A DNA stretch of 64,000 bases from contig JAPEUQ010000005.1 in assembly GCA_027946365.1 (NCBI GenBank), positions 2,170,001 to 2,234,000 of the forward strand. Reading direction: 5' to 3'. The position numbers and the translations under genes were made by a program. How positions within the stretch are numbered: position 1 is the stretch's first letter; the number at the start of each line of letters is the position of its first letter. Source of the stretch: Kalmusia sp. IMI 367209 (taxonomy: Eukaryota > Ascomycota > Dothideomycetes > Pleosporales > Didymosphaeriaceae). Positions 10,448 through 21,515 of this stretch are shown here, in pieces. Under the pieces are notes generated by a model. The model made no database searches. It saw nothing but the letters and a program-made list of their open reading frames with translations, and was not told where the DNA came from.

Positions 10448-12111
10448 ATGGCGGACACGGAGCTTACCAACAGCGACCTCGCTCCTGCTGGTGAAAGACG
10501 CGACTACCCTGGTATGAATCCCCTTACCGATCCTGTTGATCAAATGTTTGCTAACGCAGTTTATAGCAAAATGGTATCGGTCGACGTTCTACAACATGAC
10601 CATTCTCGGGTTATGCAATTTTGCAGCGCCTGGTATCTGGGGTGCGATGAACTCCCTGGGAGCAGGAGGCCAAGCGTCCCCTGGCTTGGTCAACGCAGCA
10701 AATGCGCTGACCTTCTGCTTGATGGTGTTGAGCTGTTACTTTTCGAGCGTGATCGTTAGGTACATCGGGATCAAGGGAGCGCTCATATTTGGGACGTAAG
10801 TCTGCTATTCATAGCCAACTGGCGTGTCTCGCCTAAGCAAAAGCTCGAAGACTGACAGAATGACAGTATTGGATACGCACCCTACGCAGCTGGCTTGTAT
10901 ACCAATAATCGCTTCGGGACTACCTGGCTGACCCTTTTTGGTGCCGCGCTCTGTGGTATTTCTGCAGGCGTGTTTTGGATGGCTGAAGCTGCGATTGCCA
11001 TCGCGTACCCTGAGCCCTGGAACAAAGGCAAAGCTTTGGGCTATTGGCTCACATATCGACTCAGTGGACAGATCCTCGGTGGTGCCATCAATCTGGGTAT
11101 CAATGTCGACCGCAGTGAAGCAGGGAAAGTGTCGTATACCGTCTATCTTGTGTTCATCGCACTACAGGCTCTTGGACCATTCGTTGCTCTCTTGCTCAAT
11201 CCACCGAGCAAAGTGCAGAGGAAAGATGGGAAGAAAGTAGAATTGGAGATTCTGAAGGAGTAAGTAATGTGCATGAGAGCGAGTGAGGTCATACGCTGAC
11301 TGGTGAACTTCAGCCCGTGGTTTGAAATCAAGGAGACGACAAGAGAGTTCTTCAAAAAGAACTTCCTGCTCATTGTGCTTTGGATTGGGCAAGCTGTCTT
11401 CTCAGAAGCCGTCTTCTTTACTTATCTCGCTCGTGAGTATTCTCCCACTCAGGCACCTTAATATTTCCTCTCAATATCTCGCCTCCTAAACCCCAACTCA
11501 CCATGAAAACTACAGTGTGGTTCTCTGTCCGCGCCCGCGCACTCGGCTCCTTCGTCTCCGGCCTCGTCGCCGTGACATGCGGCAACCTCCTAGGATGGTA
11601 CATCGACGCTTCATCCATCCCTCTCCGCACCCGTGCCCGCACGGCCTTCACCGTCATTGCCGTCTTCCAAGGCGCCTGCTGGATCTGGGCCACCGTACTC
11701 GTGACCCGCTTCCGTGACACACAGCCCAACTACGATTGGAGCAGTTCTGGCTTCGGCAACGCCTTCGCCGTCTTCGTTCTGCTCACCGCCGCGTTCCAGA
11801 TCAACTATCTCTTTTTGTACTTCTTCGTGACGAATCTGGCGAAGGACGAGCCGCAGGTTATTAGGTATGCGGCGCTGTTGAGGGGCACGGAGAGTGCGTG
11901 GCAGGCCGTGAGCTATGGAATTACGAGTGTAACGGTTTTTGCTGAGGTGGGAGCGGTGTATTGGAATTTTGCGCTGTGGGGCGTGGCAATCTGGCCGGCG
12001 TGGTTGGTGTTGAGACGTTTTGGAACAGGCGATGAGAAGGTTGTGGAGGAGAGTGATGGGCAGGTGAGCGAGACAGGCGTGCAAGTCGAGCGCGATACCA
12101 AAGAGATCTAG
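10448..12111 (+). CDS. UNC-93-like major facilitator membrane protein
   Basis: Five exons: 10448-10511, 10567-10795, 10867-11259, 11314-11432 and 11516-12111, giving 466 aa. All introns (54-83 nt) have GT..AG ends and the phases close. After a short polar N-terminus the conserved start is KWYRSTFYNMTILGLCNFAA PG, then MNSLGAGGQ, and repeated hydrophobic helices: GIKGALIFGT-IGYAPYAAGL, TWLTLFGAALCGISAGVFWM, AEAAIAIAYPEP, GKALGYWLTYRLSGQILGGA INLGIN, and later WFSVRARALGSFVSGLVAV. These are typical of fungal UNC-93/DUF895 proteins with about 11-12 membrane spans, usually in the plasma membrane. The C-terminus is short, charged and cytosolic. Substrate is unknown. It follows the Baeyer-Villiger-type gene in the same direction, so export or uptake of that enzyme's product or substrate is a reasonable but unproven idea. 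Confidence 0.92.
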
Positions 12112-13197
12112 GACGGCTGCAAATGGTGTTGGCTATGGCGAGTGGAGACTGAAGAAGTATATTGTGCATCCTGACGCAATCAGGTGCGCAATACTTCTTT
12201 GTGTTTTATCTTCTGATCGCCGTTAGAGGAGCATTTGAGCAACCTTCTGAGCCGTCATCTGGGGGAAGATGTCGGTCCTGCCATCTTTGTATGAAGCCTG
12301 CGTAACGCAAATACGGCATACAACCTATCTTTTGTATATAACTGGACCTTTTGACTTTCTAACCCTGTACCTCTTTCAAATTGTCTCTTGCTGACAGGGA
12401 CGAACCTTCTACGTTGTACATTATGAAGTTCATCGTCGCTTCTACACTGCTCGGTCTTGCGGGAGGCGTCGGTAAGTCAGTCTTCACGCAGCGAAAGTGT
12501 TATTCCAGATTATAACACACTCCTTGAGGATTGGATAATATAGGATGAGGTTGGTACTGTCCTATTCGGGAATGTGACAGTCTGTCAGAGCGGCTATGGC
12601 GGTGGGTTTAAATCTTGGTTTCTCGCTACTAACAAATGTATTGTTGGGCCGCTGTCAAGATGTACTACGACTAATCGACAGTTGACAAGGCTATGGCTAC
12701 GTGTAGAGGATATAGATATACATGTATCGTGTGAATAACTAATTCAGGCACAAAATATTAGACTGCTAGCCTCCTGTAAGCTGATACAGATGCCAGTAAA
12801 GATTAGACGCCCTGTATCCTTCGCCGAGAGAACCGGTGAACACGGGAGTCGACACAACCGAGGAATTAAGCGGTTTGTGGATTCAAATGCCAATCTGCCT
12901 TGGAAATACCGTGAAACAACGTGGAAAGTTGGATTAGGACGTTGGAGGACGGTTTTGGGGCGGGGGGAATGATTCCTTCATACATTGAACAGGCAGGTAG
13001 ATGCTTCCAGCTAGCAGGCTGATCCGAGGTAAGCCTCCAATTTCAAGATAGCAGCGGCCTCCTTCATCTCCCAACCATCAAGCGGCGCGCAAATTTACCA
13101 CACTTTTTGCTCCACCTCGCCCAAAAAGCATATGGGCTAGGATTCACCGACATGGACCCGATTTCAATTATCGGCCTCCTTGCTTCTGCCACTGACC
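12112..13197. other. Intergenic around a doubtful small secreted-protein gene
   Basis: About 1.1 kb between the transporter and the convergent kinase-like gene. A TATA-like stretch (TTGTATATAACTGG near 12341) precedes a short ORF with a signal peptide at 12423, listed separately. From 12690 to 13197 nothing recognisable is present. Confidence 0.45.
12423..12685 (+). CDS. Putative small secreted protein (gene model unresolved)
   Basis: The ATG at 12423 opens with MKFIVASTLLGLAGGV, a convincing signal peptide, directly followed by a strong donor, GTAAGT, at 12471. Downstream, a frame reads DEVGTVLFGNVTVCQSGYGG from about 12543. A second intron is likely at 12602-12659, where GTGGGT, a branch site CTAAC and an AG end occur in order. 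No combination keeps the most attractive frame with the strong donor: GTAAGT needs an acceptor after GATGAG and then yields a different peptide ending in a cysteine-containing tail. Either an effector-like gene of roughly 50-60 aa is here with a splice I could not settle, or it is already broken. No family recognised. Confidence 0.35.
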
Positions 13198-14334
13198 TCA
13201 TCTGGTCTGCGAGGAGCTCGCATTTTCTTCGCCGTGCGCTACGAGTGCTTTTGTGATCTCATTATATATAAGATCCGCATCGACACCTATCACACTTGCA
13301 AAGACACTTCGTTCAATTTCCAGGTCGCGGTAGGCGTAACTGTTGGCAGGGTCGGCTGAACGCTGTTGCTCACTGCTAGCAAGAAGAACTACAGAGCGAA
13401 CAATGACCAATGGCCATATCGCTCGCAGCTCGGCATCGTTCAGAGGGCAAATCTCATGATAGGCTATGACTGCTGGTAGAATGGACTGTATATCATGTTC
13501 ATTGTATTGAAGCAACCAGGCGCACAGGACGACGATATCGCTCACTAGCCAGCCTCGCATGATGTCGCCGAAATCAATGACAGCGTCTGGTATCGATACA
13601 CCGAACTGGTCTTTGCGACACAGGATGTTGTCGCCGGTAAGGTCGTGATGGACCGTTTGAATACGTAGATCCTTTTCCAGAGGCTTCAGTCGTGTAAGGG
13701 CGGAGGTCATTCCCTCAGATATGCGGTTGCGCCGCTCATCGTCACGGACTGACGAAAGTAGGTGTTCCGCTACTGGGCCAGATTTGCGTAGATCCCATTG
13801 CAGGCTGCGATTGAGACCGGGATGCTCGAAATCGGAAAGACCGAGTGTAAGATTTGCCGCTAGGGCTCCAAGAGAACGTATCAATTCCGGGGAAAGATTC
13901 TCCTCCTCGATGACTGGCTCGCCTCTGAGGTACTCGAGAAGACGCGCCCGATATTTTCGTTCTCTAATTTCCAACAGAATGATGGATTCACCTTCAGTAG
14001 TTGGTATGATGCTCGGTACTCGCGGAACACCTGACTTGGTATGAAGATGTTGAAACGCCGAAACCTGCGCCTCGAGTTCGGTGGGCCCGTATTCCGCGAG
14101 GCAAATTTTGAGAACAAAGCTCTTCACGCCAGTATCTATAAGAAAGTTGCGGTCTTGTTGACTGTCGAGTTCCTTCAAAGCCCCGGAAAGGTCATAGTGC
14201 TTGAGTAGGATAGCTCTTGCCTCCTCTTGTGTGATGTCTGGCCTTGGGAGCCACATGCGATCGAGAAAGCTTGCATTCATAAAGTCTTCCAGGTCAGAGA
14301 CTACAGGGAAAGAGTTTGGAGTCGATTTGTGCAT
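13198..14334 (-). CDS. Aminoglycoside-phosphotransferase/hydroxylysine-kinase-like protein
   Basis: Single exon, 378 aa, with ATG at 14332-14334. It has the APH kinase-like fold: N-terminal lobe with SQQDRNFLIDTGVKSFVLKI (ATP-binding lysine in FVLKI), then HHDLTGDNILC near residue 230 (catalytic loop, Asp and Asn) and VIDFGDIMRG about 25 residues later (metal-binding Asp). The long helix SLGALAANLTLGLSDFEHPG and LQWDLRKS resemble the AGPHD1/hydroxylysine kinase group, which in bacteria and some fungi is fused to a class III aminotransferase. Here no aminotransferase follows, so it is a stand-alone kinase domain of about the usual length. Likely substrate is a small amine or hydroxylated amino acid; not resistance, by inference. 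Cytosolic, no signal or helices. Confidence 0.85.
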   Translation of the reverse strand: MHKSTPNSFPVVSDLEDFMNASFLDRMWLPRPDITQEEARAILLKHYDLSGALKELDSQQDRNFLIDTGVKSFVLKICLAEYGPTELEAQVSAFQHLHTKSGVPRVPSIIPTTEGESIILLEIRERKYRARLLEYLRGEPVIEEENLSPELIRSLGALAANLTLGLSDFEHPGLNRSLQWDLRKSGPVAEHLLSSVRDDERRNRISEGMTSALTRLKPLEKDLRIQTVHHDLTGDNILCRKDQFGVSIPDAVIDFGDIMRGWLVSDIVVLCAWLLQYNEHDIQSILPAVIAYHEICPLNDAELRAIWPLVIVRSVVLLASSEQQRSADPANSYAYRDLEIERSVFASVIGVDADLIYNEITKALVAHGEENASSSQTR

Positions 14335-15391
14335 CGAAGACTAAGGTTGACGTAGATATTGAGGTGGGGCTACGCGAGGGCGTTGTAGACTCTACAAGGC
14401 TGGTGCGTAGCCGGCTGAGGGCGCCACGAGCCGAGAGCTCCACAGGCGGAAGGTGTCACCGGCCGAGGAGCAGCGACCGTTAACTAGGTACCGGTCCGGC
14501 ATGGGCACCTCGCCAAGGCCTCACCGCATACAACCACACACAGCTGTCTCCTTCAGCAACCCAAAACCTCCCAACCTAGCCCATGCATTCCATTCTAGTG
14601 AGAGGTAGCCCAGCGCTAAGCTATGGACTTGGGTCATAGGAATAGAGTTCCTATCTTTAAGGTGGATTGCAGCAGTGCTGTACGATGAGTGTCATAGAGA
14701 AATAGAGGAATCGAGAGAGAAAGAGAGAGAAGTGTAGGTGGCTTGCCCACTGCCTCGCCAGTTGTGATCGCTGAAAAATACAATGATATAACCGCACCGT
14801 TCTGCCTCGCCAGTAAGATCTGAGGGCATGGTGGGTTAAGCGAAATGCAACAGAAGCGCGACTACACATGTAGCTAAACAGATGAGGGTAGATTTTTAGG
14901 TAGTAGGTCAATGTAAATTTCATTCTGTGATGTGTCTAGCAAGCTGAGAAGCGTCGAGGCGAACGAACCGGAATACGAGTCGTACGACCCTATTCAAAGA
15001 GCGCTACGAGGCAATAGGGAGCATTCACAAAGCAAAGATTCATTTCCACACAAGCGAATGGTCGAGCCGCCAAGCAAGCAAGCATGCAACGGGCCAATCA
15101 AGTTGATGTTGATAGAATAAGGCTTCCTTTGCTGCGACTATTACCAGCTTGTTTTATCATCCTGTCAATGAGTACCATAGCCATTTGATGCACGAGGCAT
15201 TCATATAGGAACCATCAGAACACCTTACCAACCACGTACGCCTAGACTCACAATGAGTGCCTATGATACTCCCGACGAGTAGCTGTTGCTCATGAAAAAC
15301 TGCCGTCGAGAGTGTGGGCGTCTGTCTTGTAGCAGGCTGCAAGGTAGAACGCTTAAGGCACAGACTACCCCATTGCTTCTACTCCTTGGAT
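14335..15391. other. Intergenic, no gene seen
   Basis: About 1.05 kb between the kinase-like gene's start and the end of the RRM-like gene, both on the minus strand. It should hold the kinase promoter near 14335-14600. A short repeated string CTGCCTCGCCAGT occurs at 14750 and 14804. No open frame or RNA gene that I can support. Confidence 0.45.
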
Positions 15392-18005
15392 TCAGAAAAA
15401 TCCACTAATTTTCTCACTCTCATCCTTGTCCTTGATGTGCACACCCTGAGCGATCTCGCACGGGTCGGGAGCGTATGCGATCATGCAATGCTCCCACTCT
15501 TCATCATCCATGAGTTGACGTTTGAACTGGAGAGCGTTGTATATGTTTGCGAAACGAAACTCAACAAAGGATCGCTATGTGAATGTTAGTACAACTCCCC
15601 AAGAGGGATTAAGGGGGAAGCTCACTCCTTTGGCGGTCTTCCCGCGCTTGATTCGATCGACCTCCCGCTTTGACTGGCCTTTGCCGCGAGCAAGTCTCAA
15701 AAGCATTACATCGCTCCAGTCTTCGTCAGCGTCGTATGCTCTAATGCAACGAGAGGCATCGCCTTCAGTGCAGCTGCGCACAACGTCATTGGTAGAATTC
15801 GGTCCGGGTGCTTTCTCCACGAAAATGATATCCTTCTGCCCAGGGACGGTGATTCCGTTCTCGGTAGCCTCAAAATACTTGCTGCAGGCTTCAGGGGTAA
15901 GGAATCTGACAATAGCGTGTCCTGAACCGGGCTGAGGGAGTTGTAGAGACTCAATTCTTCCGCCCCATACCTATGCCACATTAATTCTTAGCAGACGACC
16001 CTGAATGACGATGACAGCTAGTAATCGCAGGTAGCTTCCTCTTAGTGATTAGTATAAAGAGGCGAGATGCAACTTACAAAGGCTTGCAATTGGTTGATGC
16101 TAGTAATTCCCGATATTCCCTTCAGAATGCATGTGCGGTATCCAGGAACTAGCTCAAAGTCAGAAACAATCTATCATTCTACAGTAGTGAGCCGAAAATC
16201 TAGAGATACTGCGTAGTCTGATATCCACAGGATGCACGGTATGTATGAGGACTGTTTCTGAAGTTCTAGACGTGCGGCTAAGGGTGAAGGTTCTTACCAT
16301 TCTCTCGTTTCTCTCGGGCCGGCCATGTCTTTAGACCATCTAGAGGGTCTTTCAAATTCATTGCTTGAGATTCAGGGGCTGGAGTTGAAGACGCTGTATC
16401 TTCATCCTTTGGAACGGTGTTCATGATTGCATTGCACAAGCCGACAACCTAAATATTTGCGTTAGCAGATATCATATGAGTGATACTAACGCACATACAT
16501 GGTCCAGATTCTCGATTGCAATCATCTGTTGCTCTGCAAACGTTACGCATAGATGGAGAAAGTCTCCGTTCCCTTGGACCAAGATATCCTCGACGTGCTG
16601 CTTAGTGACAGGCTTCTTGCTCATGTTGATATCTTGAAGAAAGGTAACGACGGCGTTCAAATACCGAGCCTTGAGGCCTTCGACAGCATCGGGCTCCAAG
16701 TTCGCCGTCGGAGCGTATGGCCGACGGAGTTTCGTGAACACAGTCTGGACTAAATCCACCGTGGGTGCTGCATCTGAGGGGAGAGACATGATATATTCTG
16801 AGGCTTTCCCCAGGTAGTTGTGAACAATGTCCTGCGGAGGAAGATTATCCGACTTGGAGTCTGAATACCTCCCCGTCACTTTCTCGACAGTAAGCTCGTT
16901 CTGCTTGGTAGAAACTGACAACATATCCTCGCCTAGCTCTTCCTTGATAGCCGTGAGTCTTTCAGGAGAGCTGGGCTGTTGCATTTTGACGGACACGAGG
17001 TTGGATTGCCGATCGTCTACAGGTGTACGTGTTGGGGGAGGCGTAGTCGAGCGATCAGACCGCGCGATCGTACCTCTAGAACTCGAGAGTGTCGACGCGT
17101 CCAGTCGCGCGAACAACTCGAACAAGGCCGCCGCGTTGTCAGCCGCTTTCGTGGGCGGGGACTCTATCTTCAAACTGGGTGTAGATTTTGCGCTCCGGTT
17201 CGATTTCGGCGTCCCATGCCTGCGAAGATGGGTGTCAGTATTCGCAAGTATAGCGACAAAGGGTAAAGGCTCATTGTGGGCTGTACTCCCAGCCTTGCAA
17301 TATCGATAGAATACTATTCGTGGACATACCCGTCTTCAACCTTTGGTGCTGCTTTGACAGGGCCTTCGCTCGGCATGTTGGGGATGCTTGGAGTGCTCTG
17401 AGCAGCCTGGAGAGGTTGTGCAGGGAGAGGCCCTGCAGGACGCGCGACTTTGACGGAAGCTTTCTTCAAACTGATACTTCCCGGGGATGCTGCTGGTTGC
17501 ACGGCTAGATTGCTACTATTGCGCGCATCCTGGGAGCCAAATGCTGGATGCAGGCCGCGCACCGGCGCGCCGTGGACGGGCACTCGATCCATTGCGAGAC
17601 CTGAAAGAGGCCGCAAAGTAAGTATCAACAATTCAGACGAGGGCTGTTTCGCGTCATGTGTTAATACACACCTTGTGGGATTGCAGTTGCGGGGTTTTTG
17701 GGTGAGGGTGGTGGAGATGGAAGCAACAAGAGCTGTGGCCGAGAAGGCGATGATGTTTGTAGTCGGGAGGAAGGAAAGGCCGCGTGCAAACGCTCGTTGT
17801 TGCCGTAGTGAGCGGGAATCGTCGCTGCTAAAGCGGTGTGTTAGGAAAGAGCATGGGTAAGAGAACGGGCAGACTCACTAAAATGGACACTCCGCTGCGT
17901 CACCTCGAGTTGTTGGACGCCTTGGACGCAAAGGTCAAGAACAGCCTGATACAGCTTCTCTTGGCTGGTCCGAGGTCGAGGCGACGATTTGGCCGTCGAC
18001 AACAT
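15392..18005 (-). CDS. RRM-like RNA-binding domain protein
   Basis: Eight exons on the minus strand: 18005-17879, 17827-17672, 17600-17330, 17219-16499, 16448-16298, 16148-16078, 15970-15626 and 15574-15392. They close in phase to 674 aa. The start is MLSTAKSSPRPRTSQEKLYQ, a likely helix, followed by a long Pro/Ser/Ala-rich low-complexity region to about residue 250. A helical segment follows (DIVHNYLGKASEYIMSLP, then a predicted helix bundle to about 425). The C-terminal part carries an RRM-like fold: YRTCILKGISGITSINQLQA FVWGGRIESL, GHAIVRFLTPEACSKYFEAT, and a later RSFVEFRFANIYNALQFKRQL. These strands and helices resemble two halves of RNA-recognition motifs. Homologues exist in related fungi as unnamed RRM proteins, from memory. 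Probably nuclear or cytoplasmic RNA binding; no specific pathway can be assigned. Confidence 0.82.
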
Positions 18006-18396
18006 AGACGGAAGCGATGGTGGAGTGTGAGACTGGACAAACAGGTTAGAAACAACAAATCGGAGTAGAGAGCGTCAGGCAAGGTCAGCTTAGAGACGCT
18101 GCCACCTCCGCACTTAGACTCGGGTTCTATGAGCCAAACGCAGCTCCTCTCTCTTAGTTAGCAAAACGGAAGCCGCGAACTGGAAAAGAAAGCTCTACAA
18201 GCCGACGCAATAGCATGGCAGGATATCACCAGTGGAACTTGATTTTCCACCGTCCCAGACGAATGGTTATTTACAGTACATACAGAGATCTCTTTCAATA
18301 CCTATTATATAAAACAACACGACGACTTTTTGTGAGAAGCCCCGTGCGCGACCATGCAGTCACCGCTCCTATCATACACTTACCATTTTCCCTCAC
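18006..18396. other. Short intergenic region
   Basis: About 390 bases between the start of the RRM-like gene and the 3' end of MEF2, both on the minus strand. It contains the promoter of the former and the 3' UTR of the latter. No further gene seen. Confidence 0.5.
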
Positions 18397-21299
18397 TCAT
18401 CCAAACTCTCTCATTGTATCCATTACCTCCTTCTGTCGCTGCGCTGCCATCCTTTCAAAACCATCTACGCTCATCACGAAAGTACCTCGCCCACCCGTCA
18501 ATGCCCGCAATTGGTTCAGATACCCCACCATCTCCTTCAATGGTACTCTGGCGACAATTTGCCGCTGGCTGTCCGCGAGTCCAGAGCCCATATCTCCTGT
18601 CCCGGAGGAGAAAGGGTCAGGCGGAGCGTAGATTTGGCTAGGGTCGATTGTCGGGAGCTCGGATGAGAACGAAGTCGTAGGAATGGGTGCGTCGGACGCA
18701 TCGAGCGACATGACCTGGCCACCCCGGGCTGAAGACAGGTCCTGTACGACCGCGCCGAGGGAGGCTTCATTGACGAAGATGGTCGCAAGCATGACGGGCT
18801 CCATGAGGACCGCTGGACTGATGTCATTCGCCGTCCTTAGACTATTTGCTACAGCTGTCCTGGTCGCCATTGAGATTGCCGTCGGTGTTGTTTCGTTGAA
18901 CAGATGCGCTGCTGCATCCAGTGTGACTTCAATTCTTGTATTGGAAATAGGGTAGCCATTGTATGGCCCACGGGCCAGTGCAGCCGATGCACCTGAATGT
19001 ATAGAAGACAAGATACCCGGGAGGCTGAGATGGGGCTGAAGGTGATTTTTGTGGCCGCTAGAGTCGTGACGCGAGAGATTAGGGTGTGCAATATGTAGCG
19101 TACAATTATCGGGGAGATAGTATGTCGTTTCAAACGGCCCGTCTTCCGCGTGTTTCATCTCGGATGTGGACATAGGTCCCACTGGATCATCGATGGGCGA
19201 CAAAGCTACAGTGATACCTGCCTTAGCCGGCTTGCTTGCTATCGATTTGTCAAGGACGAAGGTGCTAGGTGGCGTAGACGATGTGATAGTCTCACGATAG
19301 CCGATCTCGATCTTACCGATGCGTGCTTTGGCTTTGAAGTCGTTAAGCAAGCGATCACGGGCGATCTCCAAGTGAAGATCACCCATACCCGCGAGGTGAG
19401 TTTGCCCGCTTTCTTCGTCAACAGTGAGTTGCAAACTAGGGTCTTCTCGCAGGAGAATAGCCAAGCTCTCTTGCACGTGCTTTTGCTCACTCAGGCTGTA
19501 CGGCTCGATGCTAGTAAAAAAAACAGGTGGTGGCACGTTGATAGGTCTGAGTTGCAAACTTTTCAAACCACCGGATGGCTGTGCTTTCATCTGCAACCCT
19601 TTAGATAATATGAGCGTGTCGCCTGTCCGCGTGTGCTTGAGGCCAGGGATAACGCCTATTTGACCAGAGGACAGAGAGTCCACCTCTACAGCGTCATTTG
19701 CGTACATTCTGAGTAGCCGAGGTGCGCGTTCTGCGAGATGCAGATTCGTATTGTAGAGAACAGAGCCACGCACAAGCGTACCGCTATACACGCGAACATA
19801 TACCAAGATCCCTCGTTTAGGGTCGTTTACCACCTTGAAAGCTAGGGCACATGCTGAAAGGTTGCGAGCTTCAGGAATATTGAGGCTATCGTCGTCTTTC
19901 TCGATCTTTTGATTCTTTTTGTGCGCCAGGGTGGGGCTCTTCGATACGGAGTTCAGCAAGCGGCCAAGAGTGCTATTCTGGTTGCCAATGCTGATCTCTG
20001 GATCTGGCCGTTCCAGTGGAGAAGGCAGTAAGTCAACGACAGAGTCAAGAAGAGGCTGTACACCGATGTTTCGGAAGCTGGCGCCGGCAAAGACCGGTAT
20101 AATTGTCTGCGGGGCATGGCAAACAGTCCGCCGAAGCGATTGCATGATCTGAAGACCTGGGATGGCGAGATGGTCTTCGTTATGTTCCAGAAAGTGCTCT
20201 ACCATGATATCGTCGTGCTCACTCAACAGCTCGACCAATGCAATGCGAGCTCTCTTGATCTCTGCGGCAAAAGCCTTGTCGGTTGTGCCAAGCTCTTCCA
20301 GAGTATAAGGTTGGATCTGGCCACCATCGGCCGAACCTTGCCACATCAAGCCTCTCAAATGAACAGCGTCACCGACACCGATAAAGTCACCATTTCCGCC
20401 TTTCCACCACGGAATTTGACACACCGCGGGCCATCCGTGTAACCGTACACCAATCTCTTTCACGGTTCTCGAAAAGGCTGAACCGACACGGTCTAGTTTG
20501 TTCACAAAGATAATTCTGGGAATGTGATAAAGGCCTGCTTGGGTCCAGACCTTCTCTGTCTGGGCTTCAACTCCAGCAACACCATCAAGAATGCATACTG
20601 CGCCATCGAGAACTCGAAGAGATCGCAGGACCTCGAAAGTGAAATCTGCGTGACCGGGCGTGTCGATTAAATTGACGTTGTGTGATAAAGACGAATATGG
20701 TATGGTGTCGAATGAGGCGGGCGATTGAGATGGTAGAGCTTGGGGGTTTTTTGGAGGCCATTCAAAGGTGATAGCTGCGGATTGAATAGTAATCCCTCGT
20801 GCTCGTTCAGCGGGTAGGAAATCCGTGACAGTTGACCCCTCATCGACATCTACACAAGTCTTAGGGTTAATGTAAAAAATGAAGTCAAGACAGCAGAAAG
20901 AAAGGAGGAGCGTTAAATCAAATAGTGTGGATCTTGCCGCGCTACAGACAGATGGATGTCAAGTTCAAATTCAAAAAGCATTGAGATGAAAAGGTAGATG
21001 GACAAAATTGAAGCCAGGAAGATGATGGAAATTTTCGCGTACCTCCTATTCTTCTCGTGTAGCCGCTATAATAGAGCATACGCTCTGTCGTGGTAGTTTT
21101 ACCCTGTAAAGTTTAATTAAAAGCGCCAATGGTCTGATGTGATACTCACAGCATCGATGTGAGCAATGATCCCAATGTTTCTCGTGGTCTTCGATAGCTG
21201 GTCTAGTTGCGGGCTGGCTTGCGTCGAGAGCAGCCTCCTAGGAACCTTTACATTGTGCCGAACGACTCGACGAGCACACCACGCCCATCCAGGCCACAT
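18397..21299 (-). CDS. MEF2: Mitochondrial elongation factor G2 / ribosome-releasing factor 2
   Basis: Three exons: 21299-21150, 21103-21043 and 20849-18397, giving 887 aa. The first ATG, at 21297-21299, opens an Arg-rich, acid-poor N-terminus ([20 protein letters not shown]) suited to mitochondrial import. The first intron splits the P-loop: [10 protein letters not shown] is in exon 1 and [15 protein letters not shown] in exon 2. Then come [16 protein letters not shown] (switch I), [14 protein letters not shown] (G3), [14 protein letters not shown] (G4) and [18 protein letters not shown] (G5). Domains II-V follow, with LRILRED-like [27 protein letters not shown] and the C-terminal GRGTF and FERM elements. 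EF-G2 splits mitochondrial ribosomes together with ribosome recycling factor rather than translocating. Length fits the fungal family. It is divergent from VPS17, 216 bp apart. Confidence 0.95.
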
Positions 21300-21515
21300 A
21301 CCCAATGTTATACGGAACCGGAAACGCTGGGTGATGGAGGTGTAGATGGCGGTTGGAGCGACACGTGACTGTGGAGGAATGACGCGCGCTTTCCCTTGTC
21401 GTGACAAGCGAGCCAAGCATCGACTGGACTGTGAACAGCAGGCGACCACCCACCGAAGCTGGACAACTCTTCAACGACTTGACTATCGCGCCCCGCTCCA
21501 ATTGCGGTCGCCGCC
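21300..21515. promoter_or_regulatory. Shared divergent promoter of MEF2 and VPS17
   Basis: Only 216 bases separate the two start codons, which face away from each other, so both core promoters must lie here or overlap the genes. No clear TATA box; part of the region is open on the minus strand, but without an ATG. Confidence 0.6.

Noticed and set aside
4571..14334. Secondary-metabolite cluster
   Set aside because: No polyketide synthase, peptide synthetase, terpene cyclase or prenyltransferase is present; only oxygenases, a transporter and a kinase-like protein.
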